Positions 54,318 to 64,000 of a DNA stretch of 64,000 bases are shown in pieces. Numbering within the stretch: the first letter of the stretch is position 1; every line of letters starts with the position of its first letter. Source of the stretch: Emergomyces orientalis (lineage: Eukaryota; Ascomycota; Eurotiomycetes; Onygenales; Ajellomycetaceae); assembly GCA_002110485.1 (NCBI GenBank), contig MOWL01000093.1, positions 124,001-188,000 of the forward strand. Reading direction: 5' to 3'. A model generated the notes under the pieces. That model saw only the letters and a program-made list of their open reading frames with translations, did not search any database and was not told the DNA's origin. A program made the position numbers and the translations under genes.

Positions 54318-55371
54318 TCAGCGCTGACATAATCCACGTGACCTCGTTCGACGACATTCATTATTCCAGGAGTAGTAACCTGCCAGCAGTCCCAACCCCC
54401 CATGCTCCTGCAAATCATCCAATGTCATCTTGGTATACACCTTGTAACCCCCTGGAACCCTTTCTATACTCCGTTGAAGGGATGGAATGGCGACAAACAG
54501 ATCGGAGTCGCCAAGCAGGTTGGTACTCATTGGCTCATCAATGATTATTGAGTCTTTTGTGAGAGTGAGTGAGGTGTGAGAAATGTTTTTCACAGAGCAG
54601 GTGCTGAGTCTTATCAGCAGAATCTGAGTACTTCCACAGCTTTCCTTGTGTGCCATATCCGCGTGTTTCTTGTAAATCTATCCATTCTACTATTTGGTAC
54701 ATCTCATCCCTGTCTTGCTTATACACCAGCTTCAGAATCTTCACCTGAGAAAGGGGCAAGATAATGTATTCCTGCTTATCCAGTGTCTCCCCCAACGCAT
54801 CGCCTTCCCAACGGTCGGACACCAGGGGGGTAACTTGCTCTGATCGGTGGGTTTGGACGTGGCGTTCCTCGCCCAGACGTGGGTCAGCCTCAATGGAACC
54901 ATCAGAGTAATTCAATGGCTCCTTCGATGTGTTGTCTTCGCGATTTTCTGGGGCCAGGGAAGGAGTTGGCTCTCGTCGATTGGGCGGGTCATCAGTAACG
55001 TCGCTCAGGCTTGGGTGAGCCTCCTCGATGGGGTCGTCAGAGAAATCCGACAGTTGGAGTGACGGTGGGGGAACATCAACTGGAGGGGAGTTGAACAGGA
55101 TCCATTCACCCCAGTTAATGTCATCGAGACCAGAGACGGCGGATGGCAGGGCAGAAAAATCAGCAAACACCTCACTTGCTGCATCCTTAGAGAGGCCACC
55201 AGACGCAGAGAAGAGGGGCACGGGCATGGGCATTGAATGGAAGTGCTGGGGCTCTTCGTCTGACCGAGGATCAGGAGTGTACGCTTCCAGGAGGTGCACT
55301 GTGTGCAGCTGAGGCGAGGGAGAACCGTCGGCAGGTCCAGGGGAGGTGATATCGTACGTGAAGGTAGCCAT
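54318..55371 (-). CDS. Hypothetical acidic protein, two exons
   Basis: The ATG at 55371 begins MATFTYDITSPGPADGSPSP. The in-frame Met at 55410 precedes it but lies in the leader. Exon 1 ends at 54594; a 40-nt GT..AG intron (54554-54593) keeps frame into exon 2 (IIIDEPMSTNLLGDSDLFVA to the stop at 54318). The 337-residue product is Pro/Ser/Asp/Glu-rich over residues 1-190, probably disordered, with a folded-looking C-terminal part (IILPLSQVKILKLVYKQDRD, GYKVYTKMTLDDLQEHGG). An acidic disordered N-terminus could serve in transcription, but nothing specific supports that. No lesions. Confidence 0.6.
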
Positions 55372-56185
55372 GCTGTGAGATGAGATGATGAGACGCTCTT
55401 CTCCCCTCAATCTCGATCCAGGAGGCCCTTGATGTCTTTATATGTCCCACATTCAACCCCCGCCTGCGAACAAAAATAGGTCAAAGCTAATCAAGAAGGG
55501 TAGGAAAACTAGAAGCTGAGATGCATCTTGCGTGGATCGCCAATCATCCACACCAAAGAAGCCACCGAACCAGGGAATGTTGCATTGATGGGGTGGGCCA
55601 ACGCAGAAGTGCTCCTGGCCACCACCCCCATGCCAACATGGGCTCTCGTCCAGTGAATATCAGCCAGTCAACCTATTCAGCCCCCCCTTTTCCCCCTGGC
55701 CATGCGCCAGGAAGTCGAATCGACAAACCGCTAAGCCCGGGGACGGGGGTGGCATGCATGAGGACGGCCGAACTTCACCCAACCATGTGTGCCAGTCAAA
55801 AAGTGCGCCTGGCTTCGCCTCTGTGCTCGAGCTCATGGATGTCTCGACTCTAAGCGAAAACACCAACATGCAGCAATATTCAAGGCGCGACCTGCATCGA
55901 GGCTTTGTGATGCCGGAGGTGATCATCCTGGAAATGCCCCAGTCTGCGGGGTGCGAGTATCGATACGCTGGTGACATCGCCCCACTGTTAGGGGAAACCT
56001 GATCGAGATTATGGTTCCCGTGGTCGATTTCGCGGGTGCTTGCAGGGGCGCCGATGGAGCCTTTGGTCTCCTTCCCCGGCGCGGTTCTCCCATTTCTCTC
56101 GGACATTGCTGCAGGTCACCACCAACCCCCTGTCCCAGCGGTGATTGGTCTTGTGATTGTAAGGGGGCTGGGCTCTCGCTACAGA
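55372..56185. other. Shared upstream region of two divergent genes
   Basis: GC-rich DNA between the 54318-55371 gene (-) and the RING gene (+). ORFs on both strands here look compositional. It holds the promoter block shared with 52800-52900. Confidence 0.4.
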
Positions 56186-56193
56186 TATAAATA
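56186..56193 (+). promoter_or_regulatory. TATA box of the RING gene
   Basis: TATAAATA in the same 20-base context as at 52865. It is followed by a CT-rich leader to the ATG at 56435. Confidence 0.65.
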
Positions 56194-56434
56194 TGCGTGG
56201 TTTCCCCCTCAAATCCTTCTGTTCTTCCTCTTCCTTAATTATCTCGACCCATCCTGCCAGACTGTGGATCTGTCTCTCTTCCATTTCCTTCTCCATTCAT
56301 CCTACACCACCGCGAGACACCAACAATCAAGAGGCCCTTGCGTACTCGAGGACAACCGAGCAAACATAAAAAGACCGATTAGCAGTGCTCATCATCCCTC
56401 CTCTTTGTTTTTCCAGGGCACCACTCTTTCCATC

Positions 56435-57018
56435 ATGGCGTCAGCTGATAGTCCCCACGACGGGCTTCATCACACTGTCGTCATCAGTTCAGATTCGGAG
56501 ATGGATGAACGCCAGCCCCCAGCGCGAAAGCTGCGAAGAAAGAGACCCCGCACAGACTACAGCTATCCAATGTATGAGGCTCAATTTGACGACCCGGCAC
56601 CCTCCGAAATGTGGCAGCCACGGAAAAGGCGTAAAATACCCAACCTGGACACGGTATTGGTAAGACTCCCTGTAGGGCCTATGGCGGGACTCCTTTTTGG
56701 CTGATATTGAGATAGGAAACCGCGAACCAGGAAATCCATAACATTTTCAAGGCGGAGCACGCGCGGAGAGAGGCGCTGGAGAAAGAAGTGCAGTGTCTGC
56801 ATGTGGATATGGCTAGGAAGGATGAGCGGGTTGACAAGCTTGAGACCAAAGTCCATGAGTTGAAGTATCAATGTCGATGCCAGATCTGTTTTACCATTCC
56901 ATCAGAGTGGCGGACCCTTCTGTGTGGACATCGGTATTGCCCGGAATGCGTTTCCCCCATTGGTGAAAAATGCGCCAATTGTCACCAGATTATTGTTGGT
57001 GTTATCAAGAGCTACTAG
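56435..57018 (+). CDS. RING-finger protein with coiled coil, intact
   Basis: Exon 1 (56435-56659) and exon 2 (56716-57018) flank a 56-nt intron (GTAAGA..TAG, GGCTGATA branch) and give 175 residues. Residues 1-75 are acidic then basic with VVISSDSEMDE, resembling a SUMO-interacting motif, and a nuclear signal-like RKLRRKRPR. Residues 76-125 form a coiled coil (KEVQCLHVDMARKDERVDKL). Residues 128-170 are a C3HC4 RING: CQIC, LLCGHRYCPEC, KCANC. RING proteins usually act as E3 ubiquitin or SUMO-targeted ligases; the acidic hydrophobic motif makes the latter a reasonable guess. Its promoter is nearly identical to that of the broken gene at 52967. Confidence 0.8.
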
Positions 57019-57129
57019 GCAGGACACAGACGGTTGATTTTGGTCGTATGGATGTGTAGTTAAACCAGTGTAATCAAGATATTGAAGAGGCAGATCTACA
57101 CATGCGAGCTATCAAATAAATGAAATAGC

Positions 57130-57511
57130 TGTCTATCATCACACTCGGAAGTCCCAAATCTGTAAGACCACAAATGATCTCATATTTTTATACTTAAAAG
57201 TTCGATATAGCAAGAAAGCTAACAGCAAAATTTCAAACAACTTTATCTGTCAAAGCCCACTCACTACCATCACAACACCTAATATTAAACATCATGCAGG
57301 GTGACTCCTTCGCCTGCACAAGCCCTATTTGGAGAACAGAACACAAGCGGCGCATGGTTAATGACCTAAGTCGCGTTTTGTCATCAAGGAATTTGACTTT
57401 GAATGGGACCGGGCCAGGCGGTTGGCCAGCTCGCACAACAAGAGGGATGTCATACCACCGGAACCGCTTGCCAGTGCGGTAGTACCTGTACCCTAAAATA
57501 CCATCCACCAA
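57130..57511 (-). repeat. Dispersed repeat with coding remnant, copy 2 (copy 1 at 16370-16703)
   Basis: The 92-codon ORF 57233-57511 contains RWYDIPLVVRAGQPPGPVPF and FLDDKTRLRSLTMRRLC, matching the decayed copy at 16512-16703. Flanking bases are also alike, so the repeat unit is larger than the ORF. It lies directly downstream of the F-box-like fragment. Confidence 0.6.
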
Positions 57512-57601
57512 GAGATCCTCTGAATCAGAAGTTTTGGAATCAGTTGAGTAGGTGATTCTTGTCTTCTTGATTAAAACAGTTGACAGTTTTTCATACTGTG
57601 G

Positions 57602-58189
57602 TCAGAGACTCTGTAGAGTTCCCAGAATTGGTCCATGATCACGGCCCTTCTCAGCGCATAGATTTGCTAGCTGATGTAGAGCAGGGTATAGTGTCACAAC
57701 CTTCCGCCTCTGCATCTCTTCAAAGTGCCTCCCGCCATGTATGCCTTTGGAAGGCTGCTGAATCGACCAACCGAAGGGGCATGCGCCACGGCACACTTTT
57801 TCAAGAAGGCCAATTGCACCATCAACACGCTCGCTAAGGACATATGAATGGGCCAAGCCCATGGCAATAGGGATCAGCACCTCCTCTTGTTCCATCTGCA
57901 AAAACCACTTCCAGGCTGTCTCAAAGATGAAGCGAGCATCATCTCTTGCCATGAAATCTCTGCAAATGATAAAAACAAGCTCCCGAAAAACCTTGCCCCA
58001 GTTGTACTTCTGCATAGAATGACATTGATTCAAAAATATTGAGATCAAAATCTGACGGCTGTAGTCTTGAAATACACAGTAGAAATCTTGACCGGTCTGG
58101 ACAGCAGAAAATAAAGTGACAAAATCAGGCAGGCTCTCAAGGATCAGGGCAAAAATATCAAGTGGGAGGCGCGCTTGATTGTTCGCCAT
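57602..58189 (-). pseudogene. F-box/TPR-like fungal protein, apparently C-terminally truncated
   Basis: From the ATG at 58189 the 195-residue frame opens with RLPLDIFALILESLPDFVTL, an F-box-like helix set, then FRELVFIICRDFMARDDARF, FETAWKWFLQMEQEEVLIPI and SYVLSERVDGAIGLLEKVCR, which look like helical-repeat units. The relatives I recall continue with more repeats after LYPALHQLANLCAEKGRDH; here the frame stops 11 residues later, next to the repeat at 57130-57511. F-box proteins normally link substrates to SCF ubiquitin ligases. The truncation point next to a dispersed repeat suggests loss by insertion or deletion. A short functional variant cannot be excluded. Confidence 0.55.
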
Positions 58190-58495
58190 GGTGATATGAG
58201 AAGGCCGAAGGAGGTTGGCACACAGTGAAGTGAGTCTTTGTTATAGAAGACAGATTTGACAGCAGACTTTACATGTAAACAACAAAAGATAATGTGAATA
58301 GAACATGATTAGATGGGTGCTGTTGCTGTGAAGAAAAAGAGATGGAAAAGAAAAAAATCAGTCAGTCATTGTTTCATTCATGGGACTGTGCTTTTCGCGA
58401 TTATAGTCAACTCTGTAAAGTAGCCTACAGTAACTTGTCATATTACATCTATGTATTGTTCTCTAGTGCTATGTTCTGCAGACGCGATCTGCATC

Positions 58496-61363
58496 TCATG
58501 GGCGCAGACAGGGACCGTGTACGCTCAGAGTATGACTCTTAAATTCCATGATGGATGGTGCAGTGAAGGTGACTCCCTGTACTTTGCAGATCCTGCAGTG
58601 CTTCTGTTCAGAGGAGTACGCCTTCAGCTCCTCGCGGTGGATGCTCTTGATATGGTTCCAGAACTTGTTTGTGCGCTCCCGGACCTTCATCCGCTCCCCC
58701 CAAGGCAACGAGATATCAGCGACGCAGAATGGGCACTGCTTTTCGCCCAGCTTCGCCGGAATGGATTCTTTCGCCCGCACGGTATCTAGGGGCGGGTCAG
58801 GTTGGAAATCTCGCTGGGACGGCTGCTGTTTTTTGTGACGGCCCCGACGCTGAACCTCCTTCCGACGCTGCAGCTTGAACCAGACGATGATGCACGCACA
58901 CCGGCGCGCGAACTGCTCATCCTCAGTCAGTTCCTGAGTGCCAGCGCACGTCAGTTCGACGACCCGTCTCCGTTCCGGGATCTGAAGTGGTGGCGGGGCC
59001 GGACACTCATCCAGAGACTCACCGTCCGCGCCGTTGCGGAGTCGCTGGTTGAATCGCTCCGTATCAGCATGCCGGAAGTGCCACCGTCTCTGCCGCTCGA
59101 GAAGCTTGAAGTGAAGGTAAACTTTGCTGCAGTTCAACTGGGAAACCACCTTCATCTTCTTCTCATACAGCGGAGTTTTGCCCCGCGCTGCCAGCACGGA
59201 ACGGAATCCCATCGCCTTCAGCTTCCGAGTCAGCTCTTTACTGCGCTTGATAAGCTCTCTGATCTTTGGATTCTTGGTGATCTTTCTTTTCAGCTCGTCG
59301 GTAAGTTCCGTGGGGGTAGTGGCGTCGGCGTTCAAGAACAGCCCATGGGCTGCTTTCTGGACCACTTCATTGGACGGAAGCTCCATGGCCGCGGCTTCCA
59401 GATCGAAGCGGATGACCGTGTCCAGATAGTACCGTACCGCGTTGGATTCGTGGTCGGCGACTTGATCCCGAACGGAGGACGGAGCTTTGTCTGTGGATTC
59501 TGGTAGGTCAGCAAACCAGGCTGGCGAGGGGGAATGGAAAGAAAGGGAGGGGACCAAGAAGAGTGGTGGGGCACATACTGTTGATGGCGTTGATGAGAGA
59601 GCGTCGCCAGACATACTGAGTCAGACTATATTTGAGCCCGGCCACCAGGCGAAGGTGTCTGAGGTAGCCGCTTCATGTAGATCCTTTGAGCAGTGTCTTC
59701 TTTGATGTTCGGTACCCATTCCCCGTGCGTTCGGGCTGGTGGAACACCGGCATGTTCAGCATCTCTGTCTTGATCTTTAGGCTCATACCATCTCAGTGTG
59801 ACAGGATGGGATACCAGTAGATATCTTTGAGCTTCTTGAATTCGGGCGCGAAGATCTCGTCATCTATTGCCATGAAGAGAAGGTGCCCCAGAAGGTCCAG
59901 GAGTGGCTCTGAATTGTGGCTGGTGATGAATGTTTTCCTGCAGGTGTTGGTCAGCCTCTGAAGTGTAAAACAGTACGGGGGTTGAGAAGAGAGAAAGTTG
60001 CATAGCTACACTTGCAGCTTCTTGTCTTCACCCTTGGTGTGGAGGAGTGTGACCTTAGCCAGGAGAATGTTTGGCCGGCCAGCCACAGGGCTTTGAATGA
60101 TGTGGAAACCGATATGCCGCCAGACAATGGCCCCAGTCTCCTCAGGGCCTGCATCATACTTGTCGTCCGTCATGTTCTCTATGAAGCGGTCAAGTTCACT
60201 GATGTCATTGTCGGTGGACATATTGCTGGTGCAGCCGCTTTCCACTGACTCTGCACTCGACTCGGTGTCGGTATCGTTTCCTCGCACGAGCTCGCCAAAC
60301 AGGGATTCCCCGGAACTGCTGCCAGTGCTGTCACTCTCTTCATCAACATACCCTGAGTCAAAGTCCGTATCATTGCTCATATGGCTATCCAGGTCGCTAT
60401 CCAGGGGATCGTATGTATGGTCTTCACCACGCATCCCGTATTTGCCGCAGGACGCTTCTTCTTGGGCGGAGCGACAGCTTATTCGAGGAGTCACGATTCG
60501 TGCCTTCTTTGTGCCGCGATATTTCTTGTTGTTGTTGGAATGAGACCACTTGCGTTTCTCTGGTGCTGTAGATCTGTTATTGTGTTGGCCGATCCTGGAT
60601 CCCGCCATTGAGTACTGGTTGGGGGCCGCCCCTGTTTCTCGGGAACGGTGATGGCGATGGTTGGTCCTGTTCTTTGAGCCCTTGCTCGCTGTCTGCGATG
60701 CTCCCATTGACTGTCCGTCTCCGGCTTCCTCATCGCCGGTTTTGATCCGGGTGTTGAACAGCGAGACCAGCCTCGCACCGGAGATGAAGGACAAGAGAAT
60801 ACCTGCTGCAATGTATAGTCGCTGCTTCTCATCGGCATACGCCTTCGTACACCGCGTCCAATGGGCATGGAGGATGCGGTACACATCGTCCTTCGTGCCG
60901 GACGAGCCCCTCCTCCGCTGTCGCTGGAGACCCCATCTCTTGATCACGACGTTTTTATACTGTGTAGGGCACCCATCAGCTGGAGCAACATCAGTCATTT
61001 GAATGAGCTTACATTCAGACAATCCTGTTCCATCCCGCTGTCCATGCCATGACTAGTGCGCTCCACATACAGCATCTTCAGGACCCGCCAGTAACTGTCA
61101 AAGGCCGATGCTGCCTTGATGCTGTTCTGGTGGGTGTCCTCGACCCAGTCAAAATATGTCTTGACTCGGCCCGCTGTCAGATTCTCAAGGAATTCTTCTT
61201 CTGTAGTCTTCAGTTCGGCATAGCAGAAGCTTTTCTCTGTTAGAAGATAGATTCAATTTCCTCACAGAGATCAACACTTACTGTTGAACTTTTCACCAGA
61301 CTGTCCCCACACTTTTCTGAAAATTTGTGGTGTAGATTCTGGATGTGCGGCCAGCGGCCTCAT
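58496..61363 (-). pseudogene. Second DUF3435 captain recombinase, two in-frame TGA codons
   Basis: Five exons join in frame: 61363-61282, 61236-61013, 60959-60016, 59937-59579, 59499-58496, for 871 codons. Intron 3 would be GC-AG (AAGCT|GCAAGT). Recognisable parts are the core-binding region (KAASAFDSYWRVLKMLYVER), the first Arg box (FISGARLVSLFNTR), a long acidic and Ser-rich insertion, HIGFHIIQSPVAGRPNILL, the second Arg box (LKYSLTQYVWRRSLINAIN), and RDQVADHESNAVRYYLD with His and Tyr. Two C2H2-like fingers end the protein (CPFC, CRIC). TGA codons at 59793-59795 and 59673-59675 interrupt the catalytic domain. It belongs to a different DUF3435 branch from captain 1. Confidence 0.85.
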
Positions 61364-61964
61364 GTTGTTTCAATATGGCTTTGTAGTTCGGCTTTCTGGG
61401 TGAATCCAGTCAACCTGCTGTGCGTGATCTGCCAGCTTTCGGCACTTTGGGTCTTCCAACCGGCATAATGTTCAGTAGGCGCGTGAGGTTGTCGCTGATG
61501 CTTAGATAGATAGAAAAGAGATTCTATGGAGGAAGACTGGAGTAGACCAGCCCTCTGCAAGGGAGTTGGGGCGGATAGGAGAGGGACTGGTAACTTGGGT
61601 ATAATGAATTGTAGAGGAACCAACGGCAACCGAAGGCAAAGGAAGGAGGGGGACGGGAGGGCGACATGATAGTATTTATAGAATGGGGAATCCAGGACTA
61701 TCCCCGCGGCCATCATAGTTGAAGGATTGAGCGCCAGAAACAGAGCGCTCCAGCTGGGCGAATGGGCGAATGAGTGGGTTGGGACAGGGTGAGCGGTTCG
61801 CGAGCAGTCGCGCGAGCAGAAGGTGAGGCGGTAGACCTCGCGCGGGCGTTAAATGGGATCCCAAAAAGCGGCGATGGGTGGATTCCAGATTGGGTCTAGT
61901 GTTGACTAGTGTGGGTGCGAATCCGGGGTGCAGAGACGGCCGGAAGCAGCCCAAATGCCTGCCA

Positions 61965-62006
61965 CTTTCGGCCGCCGTGGCTTTCAAAGTTGAATTCTAA
62001 ATGTAA
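61965..62006 (-). other. Candidate Starship 5' edge of captain 2
   Basis: On the (-) strand TTACATTTAGAA (61995-62006) again fits TTAC(N7)A. CTTTCGGCCGCC (read on +, 61965-61976) lies 18 bases inside and is identical to the motif at 35690-35701. The GC-rich island ends here; to the right is AT-rich retroelement debris. The captain start lies about 640 bases inside. Confidence 0.6.
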
Positions 62007-62314
62007 TTGTGAGTGAAGATTCTTACATCTTGAGCACAGTTAAATCAAAAGTAGTTTTAGATAAGAATTCAGTACATGATCTCTTGTTCAGAGTGTTTTA
62101 TTATCACTGAATCATGGATTTTCTGTAGTATTCTGATCTGTAGAAATTTAGAGTCTGAAACTCACTTTTATTCTCTAAAGTAGAGATATTCATTTTCAAT
62201 ACTATATTCTATCACTGAAATCTTGATCTTTAATCATGAAGAGAATTTTCAAGAATTACTGTAAATAATTTATTTCAGCTTCTTGAGTGTGTTATTATTC
62301 TTTTTAGTCTGAGC
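62007..62314. other. AT-rich, no gene
   Basis: Short AT-rich stretch right of the proposed Starship edge; nothing recognised. Confidence 0.35.
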
Positions 62315-62980
62315 TCATTTTTCAGTGAGAGTGCATTCTTCTATAAACAGAGCTGATACTGTGATTAACACTGCACTAACAGATTGAAGTTTATATAAAA
62401 ATTGAAGAATATCTAAGAAAGACTTTCTCAGACTTTTTCTATTAATTATTAAAAAGCATTTAACTGACTGTAGTATTTGAAATTTTCTGTAGGCATGTCT
62501 CTCATCATCTTGATCACTTGATAGATTCTGGTTCTGGTGGGATAGAGTGTCCGCAGCAGCATTGTTCTTACCAGGCTGATATGTCAATTCAAAATTGAAA
62601 CAGCTCAGAAACTGAGCTCAGTGTACTTGCCATTCTGAGAGCTTTCACAAGATCATGAAATACTCTAGATTCTTATAATCAGTAATAATCTTGAACTTGT
62701 CAGTATTTTTTAACTGAGAGTTTCATTCTTTCAAGCATCTGATTACAGTGAGCAATTTCTTATCATGAATTTCATAATTATATTCAGCAGATGTATTCTT
62801 CTTAGAGAAGAAGACACATGATCTCAGCAGTTTATTATTATTATACTAAAAGAGTACTTCTTTAGTAACATAATCAGAGAAATCTGTTTCAATAACTGTT
62901 TTATAATCAGAGAAGAACTGTAGCAATATTAATACAGAAATAAATATTCTTTTAAACAGTTCAAAAATCTGATTTACTTT
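62315..62980 (-). pseudogene. Ty3/gypsy RT-RNase H relic
   Basis: The frame ending near 62587 reads MTYQPGKNNAAADTLSHQNQ, the end of a gypsy RNase H domain (usually Y.PG..N..ADALSR). Upstream on the same strand, out of frame, SVSELFQF and several hydrophobic words fit the preceding region. Stop codons are dense and GC is low, so the element is dead and strongly mutated. Confidence 0.65.
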
Positions 62981-62981
62981 C

Positions 62982-63980
62982 TTGAATCAGTTAAACTTTA
63001 TGTTCTTTTTAATGAGTTCTGTGGAACTGCTCCGGATATGCTCACCCTTGAATAGACCAGTGAGCTGCATAGGATTTGTGGATGATGTCAATATAATAGC
63101 GTACGGGCCATCAACTGAAGCAAATTGCGCGCAGCTCACACGGGTGCACGCAGAATGTGAAGAATGGGCAGGAAGACATGAAGCTATTTTTGCTCTGCAG
63201 AAGTATGAGTTGATGCACTTCACTAGAGCCCGAACTTGATTCAACTTGAATCACTCTCTGAGACTGCCTCAGCAAGTTATCAAGCCACAGAAGGTGATGA
63301 GAGTTCTAGAAGTATGGCTGGATTCCAAGCTTCAATGGAAAGGTCACATGGATGCTATAGCAGGAAAAATGAAGTCACAGATAAAGGCACTATCACAGAC
63401 AACACAGGCCACCTGGGGAGTCCCCCTACATCAAGCTAGAACAATATACAACATGGTCATACGGCCAGCTATAGCTTACAGCGCACTGGCATGGCATCAA
63501 CCGGCCATCAAGCGCGAAGGACGCATGCGCAATAAACAGCGCACAGAGGGCCTAATCAGAACCCAAAATGAATGCCTGAGAATAGTAGCTGGAGCATACA
63601 GAGCAACACCAATATCCACACTGGAAGCAGAGACATACACACCACCCCTGGACATCTATCTTGATGGAGTTGTGGCGCGCGCCACAAAACGACTGAAGGC
63701 CTCTGGAATGGCAACACAAATTGAAGAGGCATGCACAGCAGTGAGAGTCAAACTCAGATGAAGAGACACAGTGCACAGAAGACTCATTGAGAAGATGATT
63801 CATTCAGACAGTCTGCCTGAAAATTGGAAGGAGCTTTGAGTGGAAAAGAGCAAGCAAGAGACTGCTCAAAGCACAAATTCAGCAGCAACACAGCACTTCT
63901 CACATGATGAATGGGTGCAAAAGGAAATCCTGAGTAGATGAAGAAAACAATGAAGAGCTAGAGCATCTCTCTGGTGTGAA
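62982..63980 (+). pseudogene. Second LINE family ORF2 fragment (Tad1-like), interrupted
   Basis: Begins in the RT active site with CIGFVDDVNIIAYG, continues with HAECEEWAGRHEAIFALQKY, crosses a TGA at 63237-63239, then VMRVLEVWLDSKLQWKGHMD, AIAYSALAWHQP, and NECLRIVAGAYRATPISTLE, the region between RT and RNase H. Further TGA codons follow at about 63759, 63837 and 63939. It is GC-richer than, and unrelated at DNA level to, LINE A/B. The part before 62982 has been replaced by AT-rich debris; the window ends before RNase H. Confidence 0.8.
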
Positions 63981-64000
63981 CTCTTTGATCAACTCTCAGA

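Noticed and set aside
58802..59506. 234-aa + strand ORF
   Set aside because: It is antisense to captain 2 exon 5, where DUF3435 motifs are clear on the other strand.
61360..61716. 118-aa (-) ORF upstream of captain 2
   Set aside because: It overlaps the captain leader and first exon in another frame, and its composition is that of GC-rich promoter DNA.
16854..63239. Reassignment of TGA as a sense codon
   Set aside because: LINE B ORF2 ends in TGA and several intact genes here use normal stops; frameshifts accompany many of the TGA-bearing frames, so decay is the simpler reading.

Overview
The window is nuclear DNA of a filamentous ascomycete (Pezizomycotina; probably Eurotiomycetes, a guess from the gene families). 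Genes carry short introns of about 40-80 nt with GT..AG ends and CTAAC/CTGAC-like branch sites. The protein families are fungal accessory families: DUF3435, DUF3723, DUF7924, DUF7770, fungal HNH, fungal STAND N-terminus and paxillin-like LIM. GC-richer gene islands (about 28.7-35.7, 52-57 and 58.5-62 kb) alternate with AT-rich, almost ORF-free DNA, as in genomes shaped by repeat-induced mutation.

Layout: 1-11.4 kb is a cluster of non-LTR retrotransposons of one family. Copy A (+) is degenerate; copy B (-), facing it tail to tail, has an intact 1315-aa ORF2. Rearranged fragments flank them. About 11.4-13.4 kb has no recognisable gene. 13.4-28.7 kb is mostly a graveyard of broken accessory genes (STAND N-terminus, two kinase relics, a dynamin-like GED relic, others) plus one intact DUF7924-type gene. 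28.9-35.7 kb holds a broken DUF3723 gene and an intact 841-aa DUF3435 tyrosine recombinase, the class of enzyme called the captain of Starship giant transposons. 37-44 kb has an intact HNH protein, a second broken HNH gene, a broken paxillin-like LIM gene and a small secreted cysteine-rich protein. 45-52 kb contains a 66-bp tandem array, a 605-bp MITE with a large internal palindrome, a second small secreted cysteine-rich protein, a DUF7770 relic and long non-coding stretches. 52-58 kb has an 18-bp minisatellite, an intact RING protein, an unknown intact gene and an F-box/TPR-like fragment. 58.5-61.4 kb is a second DUF3435 captain, inactivated by two in-frame TGA codons. 62-64 kb has relics of a Ty3/gypsy element and a second LINE family.

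The unifying idea is that this is Starship territory. Two divergent captains lie about 26 kb apart in the same (-) orientation. Each is preceded by a TTAC(N7)A box and shares a 12-bp GC-rich motif beside it, which suggests two Starship 5' edges at about 35.74 and 62.0 kb with cargo running leftward. The broken genes repeatedly carry in-frame TGA, often where family knowledge suggests an Arg CGA, so C-to-T decay seems to have acted across the whole accessory region while captain 1, LINE B ORF2 and a handful of genes escaped. Family assignments come from recognising motifs by eye; no database search was run.
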